Source of the DNA: JAYODZ01 sp965660195
GTDB lineage: Bacteria; Pseudomonadota; Alphaproteobacteria; RS24
Direction of reading: 5' to 3'
Length of the DNA: 15,734 bases
NCBI GenBank assembly: GCA_965660195.1
Contig: CBFHZM010000037.1
Location: 1 to 15,734 of the forward strand
In this document: one piece after another, positions 1 to 7,210 of the stretch
Position numbering within the stretch: the first letter of the stretch is position 1
Layout: each line of letters begins with the position of its first letter
Made by a program: the position numbers and the translations under genes
The notes under the pieces: model-generated
Databases searched by the model: none
Told to the model about the DNA's origin: nothing
Seen by the model: the letters and a program-made list of their open reading frames with translations, nothing else

Positions 1-1776
1 TGTGCCCTTGGCGACAGCGGTATGATAAGCGAGCAATTGCAATGGCAGCGCAAATAAGATCGGTGCCGTGAAGGGGTGACAATCAGGAAGGCTTAAACTG
101 GCACGGCAACCTTCCCCAGCCTTCTCGACCCCAGCTTGGTTGCTAATTAGAAACACGGCACCCTTGCGCGCCATTACTTCCTGCATATTGGAGATGGTTT
201 TATCAAATAAACTGTCATGAGGCGCAATGGTTATGATCGGCATATGCTCATCGACCAGAGCAATTGAGCCGTGTTTCAACTCGCCCGCGGCGAAGCCTTC
301 GGCGTGAATATAGGAAATTTCCTTAAGCTTCAGCGCACCCTCAAGGGCCAAGGGAAAGACAGTGCCACGACCGATGAAGAGTGCGCTTGATGCGTCCATG
401 ATTTTTTTCGCCATAGCGGCGACCTGATCTTCGAGCGCCAAAACATCCACGGCCTGACGCGGTGTCGCCAGCAGCGCTTCTGTGAGTTCGGTCTCGTCGG
501 CAGCGCTCAGCGTTCCTTTGGCGCGGCCAATTGCGATGGCGAAGGCCGCCAATGTACCAAGTTGCGCGGTAAAGGCTTTGGTTGAGGCAACACCAATCTC
601 AGGGCCGGCATATGTTGGTAAGGTTAAATCGACCTCACGGTCGAGCGAGCTTTGCGGAACGTTAACAACCCCGACACTCTTCAGACCTCTTTCCTTGCAA
701 AACCGCATCGCTGCCAGAGTGTCTGCTGTTTCTCCTGATTGAGAGACGAATACGGTCAGCGTATCCTTGTCGAGCGGTAGGTCGCGATAGCGAAATTCAG
801 ACGCAATATCAATACTGGCGGGCACGCGGGCAAAACGCTCTATCCAGTTACGTCCGACCTTGGCAGCAAAATAGGCTGTGCCGCATGCAATCAGCATAAC
901 ACGACTGACCGTGGACAAATCTAACGCGTGACTCGGGAGCTTAATTTGTCCGCTGGCGACATCAATATATTGCCCGAATGTCCGCGATAGGACCTCGGGC
1001 TGTTCATGGATTTCTTTCGCCATATAATGGCGATAACCAGCCTTGTCGACCATGGCTTGTGCAGCGTCTATTACCTCTATCGAACGCTCAACGCGTCGTC
1101 CCGTGTGGTCATAAACATCGGCTCTGTCTGTATAAATCATCGCCCAGTCGCCTTCGTTTAAGTAACAAATGCGGTTGGTATAGGGGGCCAGCGCAAAGGC
1201 ATCGGAGCCAAGATACATTTCACCGTCGCCATAGCCGATTGCCAGAGGGCTGCCGACGCGCGCCACCAATATCTGATCGGGAAAATCATGAAACAAAACG
1301 GCGATGGCATAGGCGCCGCGTAAACGGCTCAAGGTTTCTTGCGTTGCGTCCTCAATTGATAAATTTTGCGCTAGAAAATGCGTCAGCAGATGCGCGATCA
1401 CCTCAGTATCGGTGTCAGAAGAAAAGACAACTCCATGCCCTTGTAACTCTTCTTTCAGCTCGCGATAATTCTCAATAATACCATTGTGAACAACCGCGAC
1501 TTTGTCGGTAGCATGCGGATGGGCATTTTCCGTGGTCGCGGGGCCATGCGTTGCCCAGCGCGTATGGCCGATGCCAATCTTGCCCAAGACCGGACTTTGA
1601 CTGAGGGCTTGTTGTAACTCGGTTAGTTTCCCCTTGGCCCGACGCACATGAATTGCCCCGTCGTCCAGAGTTGCAATACCAGCGCTGTCATAACCGCGAT
1701 ACTCAAGTCGCCGTAACCCATCGACGATTCTCTCAGATACCGCCGCCCGACCGATAATACCAACAATACCGCACAT
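1..1776 (-). CDS. glmS: Glutamine--fructose-6-phosphate aminotransferase (isomerizing), 3' end cut by window edge
   Basis: Makes glucosamine-6-phosphate from fructose-6-phosphate and glutamine, the committed cytoplasmic step toward UDP-GlcNAc. The protein opens with MCGIVG, so Cys2 is the expected N-terminal nucleophile of the class II glutaminase domain, followed by the RRLEYRGYDSAG motif. The first SIS (sugar isomerase) domain shows VSQSGETADT and the STKAF motif; the second shows EGFAAGELKHG. The frame is open for all 592 codons to the left edge, ending in LLAYHTAVAKGT, which in family members is followed by about 15 residues (DVDQPRNLAKSVTVE-like), so the gene is nearly complete. The start codon lies only 5 bp after the glmU stop, indicating one operon. 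No glmS ribozyme leader is possible in this spacing. Identification is secure. Confidence 0.97.
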   Translation of the reverse strand, partial: MCGIVGIIGRAAVSERIVDGLRRLEYRGYDSAGIATLDDGAIHVRRAKGKLTELQQALSQSPVLGKIGIGHTRWATHGPATTENAHPHATDKVAVVHNGIIENYRELKEELQGHGVVFSSDTDTEVIAHLLTHFLAQNLSIEDATQETLSRLRGAYAIAVLFHDFPDQILVARVGSPLAIGYGDGEMYLGSDAFALAPYTNRICYLNEGDWAMIYTDRADVYDHTGRRVERSIEVIDAAQAMVDKAGYRHYMAKEIHEQPEVLSRTFGQYIDVASGQIKLPSHALDLSTVSRVMLIACGTAYFAAKVGRNWIERFARVPASIDIASEFRYRDLPLDKDTLTVFVSQSGETADTLAAMRFCKERGLKSVGVVNVPQSSLDREVDLTLPTYAGPEIGVASTKAFTAQLGTLAAFAIAIGRAKGTLSAADETELTEALLATPRQAVDVLALEDQVAAMAKKIMDASSALFIGRGTVFPLALEGALKLKEISYIHAEGFAAGELKHGSIALVDEHMPIITIAPHDSLFDKTISNMQEVMARKGAVFLISNQAGVEKAGEGCRASLSLPDCHPFTAPILFALPLQLLAYHTAVAKGT

Positions 1777-1781
1777 AAACT

Positions 1782-3131
1782 CTACCCTTTGCTATTCTTT
1801 TTACGAAACTTGGCGGCCCAACCCTTGACCGTTTTAACCGGCGCGCGTGTCACGGCCAGATCGTCGTTATCAACTGTGCCAGATATAGCCGTCCCTGACC
1901 CGACATAAGCACCTTCGCCGATCGTTACAGGAGCAATCAATGAGCTATTAGAACCGATAAAGGCGCCGGCACCGATACGGGTGACATGTTTATTGAACCC
2001 ATCATAATTACAGGTGATTGTTCCTGCACCAATATTGGCCTGCGCGCCAATCTCGGCATCACCAATATAAGATAGATGGTTTACTTTCACGCCAGCCGCG
2101 AGTTTGGCATTTTTTGTCTCGACAAAATTACCAATCTTGCCGCCAGCACCAACAATCGTGCCTGGCCGCAAGCGCGCGAAGGGACCAATTTGAGCGCCAT
2201 GACTGATAATAGCACCTTCGATATGGCTAAAGGCGTTAATGCGAACATTTTCTTCAACGCGCACATTGGCGCCAAAGCGAATATGCGGTTCGAGATGCAC
2301 ATCGCTAGCGATCTGCGTATCGTGATAGAAATACACCGACTGCGGATCTTCCATCGTCACGCCCAATGCCAAAAACTGTTCACGATACCGATCTTGCATC
2401 ACCGCCTCGGCATGCGCGAGCGCCGCGCGCGTATCAACGCCCATGACATCTTCCGCTTGCACTTCCGCGAGCGCTAAATGCGCACCCGCTTGGTGGCCCA
2501 AGGCTACCAAATCGGTCAGATAATATTCGCCTTGCGCATTATTGGGTGTCAGCAATGTCAGCAGTTTAGCCAGCACCTCGGTTTTAAAGCTCATGGCGCC
2601 CGCATTGCATAATCTGATATTCAGTTCATCCTCGGTCGCGTCTTTCGCCTCGACGATGCGGATGGGCTTGCCCTCCTTGGTAACGATGCGGCCATAGCGT
2701 CCCGCAACATCGGGGACGAAGCCTAATACCAGAAGGTCAGACACGGTTCCCGCCAGTGCTGTCAAAACCTTTTGTCGCATCAGGGGCGTGTCACCAAACA
2801 CAATCACTGTGCGATCGACATCGTGCAACTGGTCTAAAGCTGCAGCGACCGCGTCTCCCGTCCCTAGCGCCTTTTCTTGAATGGCGTGGCGAATATTGGG
2901 GTGAATATCATCCGCTTTTTGTCGTACCGATTGTTGATCCGGGGCTGTCACGAGAACAATTTTCTCGAAGCCTGCCTGCAATCCATTGTGAATCACATGC
3001 CCTAGCATCGGCAAACCGGCTATTTCATGCATCACTTTCGGAAGCGCTGAATTCATCCGCGTGCCTTTGCCAGCGGCCAAAATCACTAGCGCATGGCCCA
3101 ATCCTATTGCCACAAGATACCCCCGCTGCAT
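1782..3131 (-). CDS. glmU: Bifunctional UDP-N-acetylglucosamine diphosphorylase / glucosamine-1-phosphate N-acetyltransferase
   Basis: Acetylates glucosamine-1-phosphate with acetyl-CoA and couples the product to UTP, giving UDP-GlcNAc. From the ATG at 3131 the protein has 449 residues, close to the E. coli length of 456. The N-terminal nucleotidyltransferase half carries LAAGKGTRM (about 18-26), LPKVMH, GTGDA (about 90-94) and FGDTPL with the metal-binding Asp. The C-terminal half is a left-handed beta-helix of hexapeptide repeats with RLRPGT, NFVETKNA and NHLSYIGDA, whose His (about 352) matches the acetyltransferase catalytic His of the family. The start is uncertain: a TTG at 3146, the ATG at 3131 and a GTG at 3113 are in frame. 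The GTG has a GCGGGGG stretch just upstream and gives an N-terminus nearer the family norm. Forms an operon with glmS. Confidence 0.96.
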   Translation of the reverse strand: MQRGYLVAIGLGHALVILAAGKGTRMNSALPKVMHEIAGLPMLGHVIHNGLQAGFEKIVLVTAPDQQSVRQKADDIHPNIRHAIQEKALGTGDAVAAALDQLHDVDRTVIVFGDTPLMRQKVLTALAGTVSDLLVLGFVPDVAGRYGRIVTKEGKPIRIVEAKDATEDELNIRLCNAGAMSFKTEVLAKLLTLLTPNNAQGEYYLTDLVALGHQAGAHLALAEVQAEDVMGVDTRAALAHAEAVMQDRYREQFLALGVTMEDPQSVYFYHDTQIASDVHLEPHIRFGANVRVEENVRINAFSHIEGAIISHGAQIGPFARLRPGTIVGAGGKIGNFVETKNAKLAAGVKVNHLSYIGDAEIGAQANIGAGTITCNYDGFNKHVTRIGAGAFIGSNSSLIAPVTIGEGAYVGSGTAISGTVDNDDLAVTRAPVKTVKGWAAKFRKKNSKG

Positions 3132-3173
3132 TATCGCCAGCCCCAATGGGCCCGACTCGTCATCCTAAATAAC

Positions 3174-3201
3174 AGTATAGAATTAGTACGCTTTGCGTGA
3201 A
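3174..3201 (-). promoter_or_regulatory. Candidate sigma-70-type promoter for glmU-glmS
   Basis: Read on the minus strand, TTCACG (3196-3201) is followed after 16 bp by TATACT (3174-3179). These match four of six and five of six consensus positions. Transcription would start near 3167, about 35 bases before the ATG of glmU. The placement between the acyl-CoA dehydrogenase stop and glmU suggests that glmU-glmS is transcribed independently of the upstream gene. This is pattern matching by eye only. Confidence 0.4.
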
Positions 3202-3245
3202 ATGACCAAATCACACTTCCCTACGCAATATTACCGGCCAAAGAT

Positions 3246-5018
3246 CTAGCTCGCGAGGGCGTCTAAACCGATATCCTCGAGCATGTCATTGCCGGCCATA
3301 ATGCTAGCGCTCAACGCGCGACACCCGGTTAAGATGTGCGCCGCATAAAATTGCGCTGTCGCTTGCTTGCGGGCTGAGAAAGCCGAAGGCGCCTGGTCGC
3401 GCACCGCAAGCGCGCCACCAATTAAATGGTGGCCACCGACAGCAGTGGCAAATTGCCGTAAGTAAGCCGTAGCGCCCGCTAAACTATCAATTTGGTTGGG
3501 TTTGATTGTGTTCAACATCCAACTTGTGGTTTCGCTGAGAGCGTCAATGGCATCACTAAGATGGTCGGCCATTTCTTGATATTTTGGCTCATTAATGGCG
3601 CGGCAACGGTCAACAGTGCTTTGCATTTCGGCAATATAGCCGCGCACAACCTCGCCACCACTAAGCGGCAACTTGCGACCCACAAGATCAATGGCCTGAA
3701 TGCCGTTGGTGCCTTCATAAATTGTCAAAATACGGGCATCGCGCACATGTTGCGCCGCACCTGTTTCTTCCACAAACCCCATACCGCCATGAATTTGCAC
3801 CCCAAGGGCGGCAACCTCATTAGCAATGTCGGTGCTAAACGCCTTCGACAAGGGGGTTAGCAGATCATTGCGCGCTTGCGCTTCTTGATCTCCAAGATGC
3901 GCGAGGTCGGCATAAACGCCATTTTCGTAGCAAATCGCGCGCGCCGCATCAGTAAGGGCCCGCATCCGCATTAGCATGTGGCGAATATCGGGATGTGAAA
4001 TGATTGCAACCGCCTCGTTGTCGTCTTTGCCCGCTCTTGGGTGCCGCCCTTGCTTACGCTCTTGCGCATAGGTCAATGCACGCTGAAACGCTGTCTCGGC
4101 GACGCCAACACCTTGCAGACCAACATGCAAACGCGCATTGTTCATCATCGTGAACATGCACGCGAGGCCTTTGTTCTCGGCGCCAATAAGCCACCCCGTG
4201 GCGCCGCCATTATCACCATACGACATGACACATGTCGGGCTAGCATGGATGCCCAATTTTTCTTCGAGACCGATACAGCGTAGGTCATTTGCTTCGCCCA
4301 GCGAACCGTCATCATTGACGAAAAATTTCGGGACCAAAAACAGCGAAATCCCCCTGCTCCCATCCGGCGCATTTGGTGTGCGGGCTAGAACCAGATGGAT
4401 GATATTTTCAACCATATCGTGGTCGCCATAAGTGATGTAAATTTTTGTGCCAGAGATTTTGTAACTGCCATCATCTTGCGGCAGAGCCTTAGTTTTAACT
4501 GCCCCGACATCCGAGCCTGCTTGTGGCTCGGTGAGGTTCATTGTTGCGGACCATTCGCCAGAGATAATTTTAGCCAAATATTTTTGCTTTTGGTCTTCTG
4601 AGGCGTGAGCCGCTAAAGCCTCGATCCCACCATTTGACAACATAGAGCATAGTTGAAAGCCGATATTGCAGTTCATCATTTCGGTAACGGCATTGCTCAA
4701 GGCCAAAGGCAACCCCTGGCCGCCATAGGCGGCGGGCGCTGATAAGGTCGGCCAGCCACCAGCCACATAATGCTCATAAGCGCGCTTGAAGCTCTCTGGC
4801 ACTTTCACCCCGTCCGCAGTCAAATGCGCGCCCTTGCGATCGCCATCCCAGCTAGCTGGCGCAATAAAATCATTGGCCAGCTTCGCTGCCTCAGACAGAA
4901 TAGCATCGACGAGATCAACGCTGAGATCCGGATACGCACCACTGTCGATCAAACGTCCAAACCCCGCCTCCTCCATAAGAGCAAAGCGTATTTCTTCAAC
5001 AGGCGCGCGGTAGGTCAT
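3246..5018 (-). CDS. Acyl-CoA dehydrogenase, large FadE/DmdC-type (about 590 residues)
   Basis: FAD-dependent alpha,beta-dehydrogenation of an acyl-CoA thioester, the first step of beta-oxidation; electrons normally pass to ETF. The 590-residue length and architecture match the large subfamily: a short N-terminal extension (about 1-35), N-terminal helical domain, middle beta domain with MNLTEPQAGSDVG (160-172) and KIYITYGDHDM (192-202), flavin-binding region near MMNNARLHVGLQGVG (291-305), then LGVQIHGGMGFVEETGAAQ (405-423). YEGTNGIQAIDLVGRKL (434-450) contains the probable catalytic base Glu435. A C-terminal helical extension (about 465-590) is characteristic of this group. DmdC, the methylmercaptopropionyl-CoA dehydrogenase of DMSP demethylation, belongs to the same subfamily, but the ITYGDHDM motif looks like the general fatty-acyl members. 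The start ATG follows AGAGGA by about 10 bases. Substrate chain length cannot be read from sequence. Confidence 0.93.
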   Translation of the reverse strand: MTYRAPVEEIRFALMEEAGFGRLIDSGAYPDLSVDLVDAILSEAAKLANDFIAPASWDGDRKGAHLTADGVKVPESFKRAYEHYVAGGWPTLSAPAAYGGQGLPLALSNAVTEMMNCNIGFQLCSMLSNGGIEALAAHASEDQKQKYLAKIISGEWSATMNLTEPQAGSDVGAVKTKALPQDDGSYKISGTKIYITYGDHDMVENIIHLVLARTPNAPDGSRGISLFLVPKFFVNDDGSLGEANDLRCIGLEEKLGIHASPTCVMSYGDNGGATGWLIGAENKGLACMFTMMNNARLHVGLQGVGVAETAFQRALTYAQERKQGRHPRAGKDDNEAVAIISHPDIRHMLMRMRALTDAARAICYENGVYADLAHLGDQEAQARNDLLTPLSKAFSTDIANEVAALGVQIHGGMGFVEETGAAQHVRDARILTIYEGTNGIQAIDLVGRKLPLSGGEVVRGYIAEMQSTVDRCRAINEPKYQEMADHLSDAIDALSETTSWMLNTIKPNQIDSLAGATAYLRQFATAVGGHHLIGGALAVRDQAPSAFSARKQATAQFYAAHILTGCRALSASIMAGNDMLEDIGLDALAS

Positions 5019-5033
5019 GATGATTAATTCCTC

Positions 5034-5045
5034 TCGAAATTTCGA
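5034..5045. promoter_or_regulatory. Perfect 12-bp palindrome TCGAAATTTCGA, possible operator
   Basis: TCGAAATTTCGA is a perfect inverted repeat in the 97-bp divergent region between the acyl-CoA dehydrogenase and the MsrQ-like gene. It abuts the AGAGGA ribosome-binding site of the dehydrogenase. It could be an operator in that gene's leader. A few perfect 12-bp palindromes are expected by chance in 15.7 kb, so the only support is its location. Confidence 0.25.
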
Positions 5046-5115
5046 TTAAATGTAATATCATAAATCAGGCTAGGTCACAAAGCCCCCGAACTGCGACAAA
5101 TCATAAGGGTGAAGC

Positions 5116-5733
5116 ATGTCTCAAAATTCGTCTTTTTCATCTGGTGTGGCGTTTGCGCCTGAAAGCCTACGCCTATGGCTTTTCATGAGCCTGTTTGCCA
5201 GCGCAGTTATCGCGTCTTGGTCAATAGGCGAAAATTCCGATCTATCTGCTTGGCAATTATGGGCGCGTTATACCGCCCGCATTTCTTTCCCATTCTTTTT
5301 ATTGGCTTATGCCGCGCGTCCTTTGCATATGATCCTGGCGCAACCTTGGACCGCTTGGCTACGTAAAAACCGTCGCAATATCGGCCTATCCTTTGCGTTG
5401 CTGCATATTATCCACCTTGCTGCCTTGGTTATGTTTTTTGTCACGTCGGGCGAGCCTGTTACCCTTGTAACGATTATTGGGGGTGGGCTGGGCTACCTGT
5501 TCGTTGTGTTGATGGCGCTAACATCATCAGACAAAATGATCAAAAGGATTGGGCCCATGGCCTGGCGGCGCTTGCATCTCGTGGGTATGCATTATCTCGC
5601 CTTTATATTTTTTCTGAGCTATTTGGGGCGCTCTTTCGAACCCGACAACTTGATTTTCCTAACCCATGTGGTAGCGATACTTGGTGTTATCGCCCTCAGA
5701 GCGCGTTTATTATTCAAGATGAGAAACATATGA
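5116..5733 (+). CDS. Ferric-reductase-like transmembrane protein (MsrQ-like b-type haem protein candidate)
   Basis: A 205-residue, very hydrophobic protein with about six predicted membrane helices (roughly 18-36, 55-75, 89-108, 115-134, 152-170, 178-197). The arrangement resembles the ferric reductase-like transmembrane domain family that includes MsrQ: RRNIGLSFALLHIIHLAAL (86-104) and a conserved-looking WRRLHLVGMHYLAF (150-163) with paired His residues. His97 or His100 and His154 or His159 are plausible haem ligands. MsrQ passes electrons from the membrane to the periplasmic methionine-sulfoxide reductase MsrP, but no msrP is adjacent here, so the partner is unknown and I do not assign the symbol. 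AAGGGTGA precedes the ATG. Its stop overlaps the crotonase start in ATGA, so the two genes are co-transcribed and probably translationally coupled. Family assignment is fairly sure; function is not. Confidence 0.8.
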   Translation: MSQNSSFSSGVAFAPESLRLWLFMSLFASAVIASWSIGENSDLSAWQLWARYTARISFPFFLLAYAARPLHMILAQPWTAWLRKNRRNIGLSFALLHIIHLAALVMFFVTSGEPVTLVTIIGGGLGYLFVVLMALTSSDKMIKRIGPMAWRRLHLVGMHYLAFIFFLSYLGRSFEPDNLIFLTHVVAILGVIALRARLLFKMRNI

Positions 5734-6428
5734 CGGATTTTACTCGATTTGATCTTCAAGACGGCATCGCGACGATCACGATGGATGACGGCAAGGCCAA
5801 TGCTTTTGGCTTTGATATGATGCAAGCCATATCGCATGATTTTACACGCGCGGCCACTGAAGCGACGAGCGTCGTCCTCACCGGTCGACCCGGCGTATTG
5901 TGCGCTGGTTTTGACCTTAAATTGATGAAGACTGCACCCGAACGCGTCAGCGAAATGGTCGCAACAGGGGCAAAATTATTGGCGCAAATTCTGACCCATC
6001 CGCAACCCGTCATTATCGCCGCTTCCGGACATGCGATGGCAGCCGGCGGTTTATTAATGCTGACTGGGGACCATCGGATCGGAGCCGCGGGTGATTTTAA
6101 ATTAGGCCTAAACGAAACAGCGATCGGCATGGTCATGCCGGATTTTGGTGTCGAACTGGCGCGCTACTGTTTGGGCGAACATAATCTTACCGCTGCAGTG
6201 TTATGCGCGCGTCTTTATGGACCGCAAGAGGCTGTGTCGGTCGGCTATCTTGATGAGGTCAGCACGCCCGAAGCTCTCCTAGAGACAGCGCTTGCGCGTG
6301 CCGCGGCGCTACAAAGCCTCGACTTGCATGCTTATGCGGGCAGCAAAAAGAAACTGCGTCAGCCCGTCGCCGATAAAATGCTGGCGAGCCTGACAAAAGA
6401 CAATTTGAATATAGCAGCGCGGGCCTAG
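5730..6428 (+). CDS. Crotonase-fold enoyl-CoA hydratase/isomerase family protein, isomerase-like active site
   Basis: A 232-residue crotonase, shorter than the usual ~260. The CoA-thioester oxyanion-hole regions are visible: VLCAGFDLK (56-64) and GHAMAAGGLLM (100-110). Of the two catalytic glutamates of enoyl-CoA hydratase (rat Glu144 and Glu164), only the second is present, as Glu129 in LGLNETAIGM. The first is replaced by Leu109, from counting back 20 residues. The GLNET context and the Leu replacement are features of mitochondrial delta3-delta2-enoyl-CoA isomerase (ECI1). An isomerase that shifts cis/trans-3-enoyl-CoA to trans-2 is therefore more likely than a hydratase. This is an inference from motif alignment by eye. 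Translation starts inside the stop of the MsrQ-like gene (ATGA). Its TAG stop overlaps the TAG of the convergent tatD gene in a shared CTAG. Confidence 0.9.
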   Translation: MTDFTRFDLQDGIATITMDDGKANAFGFDMMQAISHDFTRAATEATSVVLTGRPGVLCAGFDLKLMKTAPERVSEMVATGAKLLAQILTHPQPVIIAASGHAMAAGGLLMLTGDHRIGAAGDFKLGLNETAIGMVMPDFGVELARYCLGEHNLTAAVLCARLYGPQEAVSVGYLDEVSTPEALLETALARAAALQSLDLHAYAGSKKKLRQPVADKMLASLTKDNLNIAARA

Positions 6429-7210
6429 AGAACAGGTTTCTGCGCTTTTTGAAAAAGCGTGAAGAAATTCTTGGTCGTTATCGCAGCAATTTCGTCTGGC
6501 GACACATTCTTGATCTCCGCGAGACAAGCCGCCGTGTGGGCGACAAAGCTCGGTTCATTGCGCCGTCCGCGATGTGGCGCGGGTGCCAAATACGGCGCGT
6601 CCGTCTCCACTAACAGACGATCTAATGGAATGGTCGCAATTACATCGCGCAGATCATGTGCATTTTTAAAGGTCGCGATACCGCTTATCGAGATATAAAA
6701 CCCAAGGTCTAATGCTCGTTTGGCTAACTCGGGGCCGGCAGTAAAACAGTGTATAAGACCAGGAAACGCACCCTGCATCATCTCACGTTCGAGAATATCT
6801 GCCGTATCTTTATCAGCGTCGCGCGCATGAACGATCAGCGGCAATTGCGTTTGCCTTGCGGCTTCAATATGCGTCATGAAATTACGCTTTTGAGCGTCTA
6901 TCGGACTATGCTCGTAAAAATAATCCAGGCCGGTCTCGCCGATACCGACAACTTTAGGATGCGCTGTCTTAGCAACAATCTGCGCCGCCGTAACTTCGGC
7001 CTCGTTGCCCGCTTCATGGGGATGAATACCGATCGAGCACAAAAGCTTTTCACTCTTTTCTGACAGCGCAATAATCCGATCGGCGCGCGAGAAATGCGTC
7101 GAAATTGTGAGCATCAAACCAACATTCGAAGCGCTGGCCCGACTTAAAATATCTTCAAAATCCTCGGCGAAATCCGGAAAATCGAGATGGCAGTGACTAT
7201 CAATCAGCAT
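6425..7210 (-). CDS. tatD: TatD-family metal-dependent hydrolase (DNase)
   Basis: A TIM-barrel metallo-hydrolase of 261 residues, the usual length. Every metal-site motif is present in order: DSHCHLDF with His6 and His8, GIGETGLDYFYE with Glu92, IVHARDA with His128, HCFTAGPE with His154, and ETDAPYLAP with Asp204. The C-terminal NFFTLF also matches the family. Family members characterised in E. coli and yeast are 3'-5' DNA or RNA exonucleases acting in repair or nucleic acid turnover; the substrate here is inferred. The ATG overlaps the stop of the upstream SDR gene as TAATG, so the pair is probably coupled. In many proteobacteria tatD follows metG; here it does not. Its TAG stop overlaps the convergent crotonase stop. 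Confidence 0.93.
   Translation of the reverse strand: MLIDSHCHLDFPDFAEDFEDILSRASASNVGLMLTISTHFSRADRIIALSEKSEKLLCSIGIHPHEAGNEAEVTAAQIVAKTAHPKVVGIGETGLDYFYEHSPIDAQKRNFMTHIEAARQTQLPLIVHARDADKDTADILEREMMQGAFPGLIHCFTAGPELAKRALDLGFYISISGIATFKNAHDLRDVIATIPLDRLLVETDAPYLAPAPHRGRRNEPSFVAHTAACLAEIKNVSPDEIAAITTKNFFTLFQKAQKPVL

Noticed and set aside
978..1478. 166-codon plus-strand open frame antisense to glmS
   Set aside because: It lies entirely opposite the well-conserved glmS reading frame, and its translation shows no domain or family pattern.
2756..3172. 138-codon plus-strand open frame antisense to glmU
   Set aside because: Low-complexity translation with no recognisable motif, opposite the conserved pyrophosphorylase domain of GlmU.
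3188..3198. Hairpin ACGC-TTT-GCGT downstream of the acyl-CoA dehydrogenase gene as a terminator
   Set aside because: The stem is only four base pairs with no T-run following, too weak for an intrinsic terminator.
3246..5018. Possible DMSP demethylation gene dmdC
   Set aside because: The protein is in the same large subfamily, but its ITYGDHDM motif looks like general fatty-acyl members, and no dmdA, dmdB or dmdD is adjacent. The crotonase nearby is isomerase-like, not DmdD-like.
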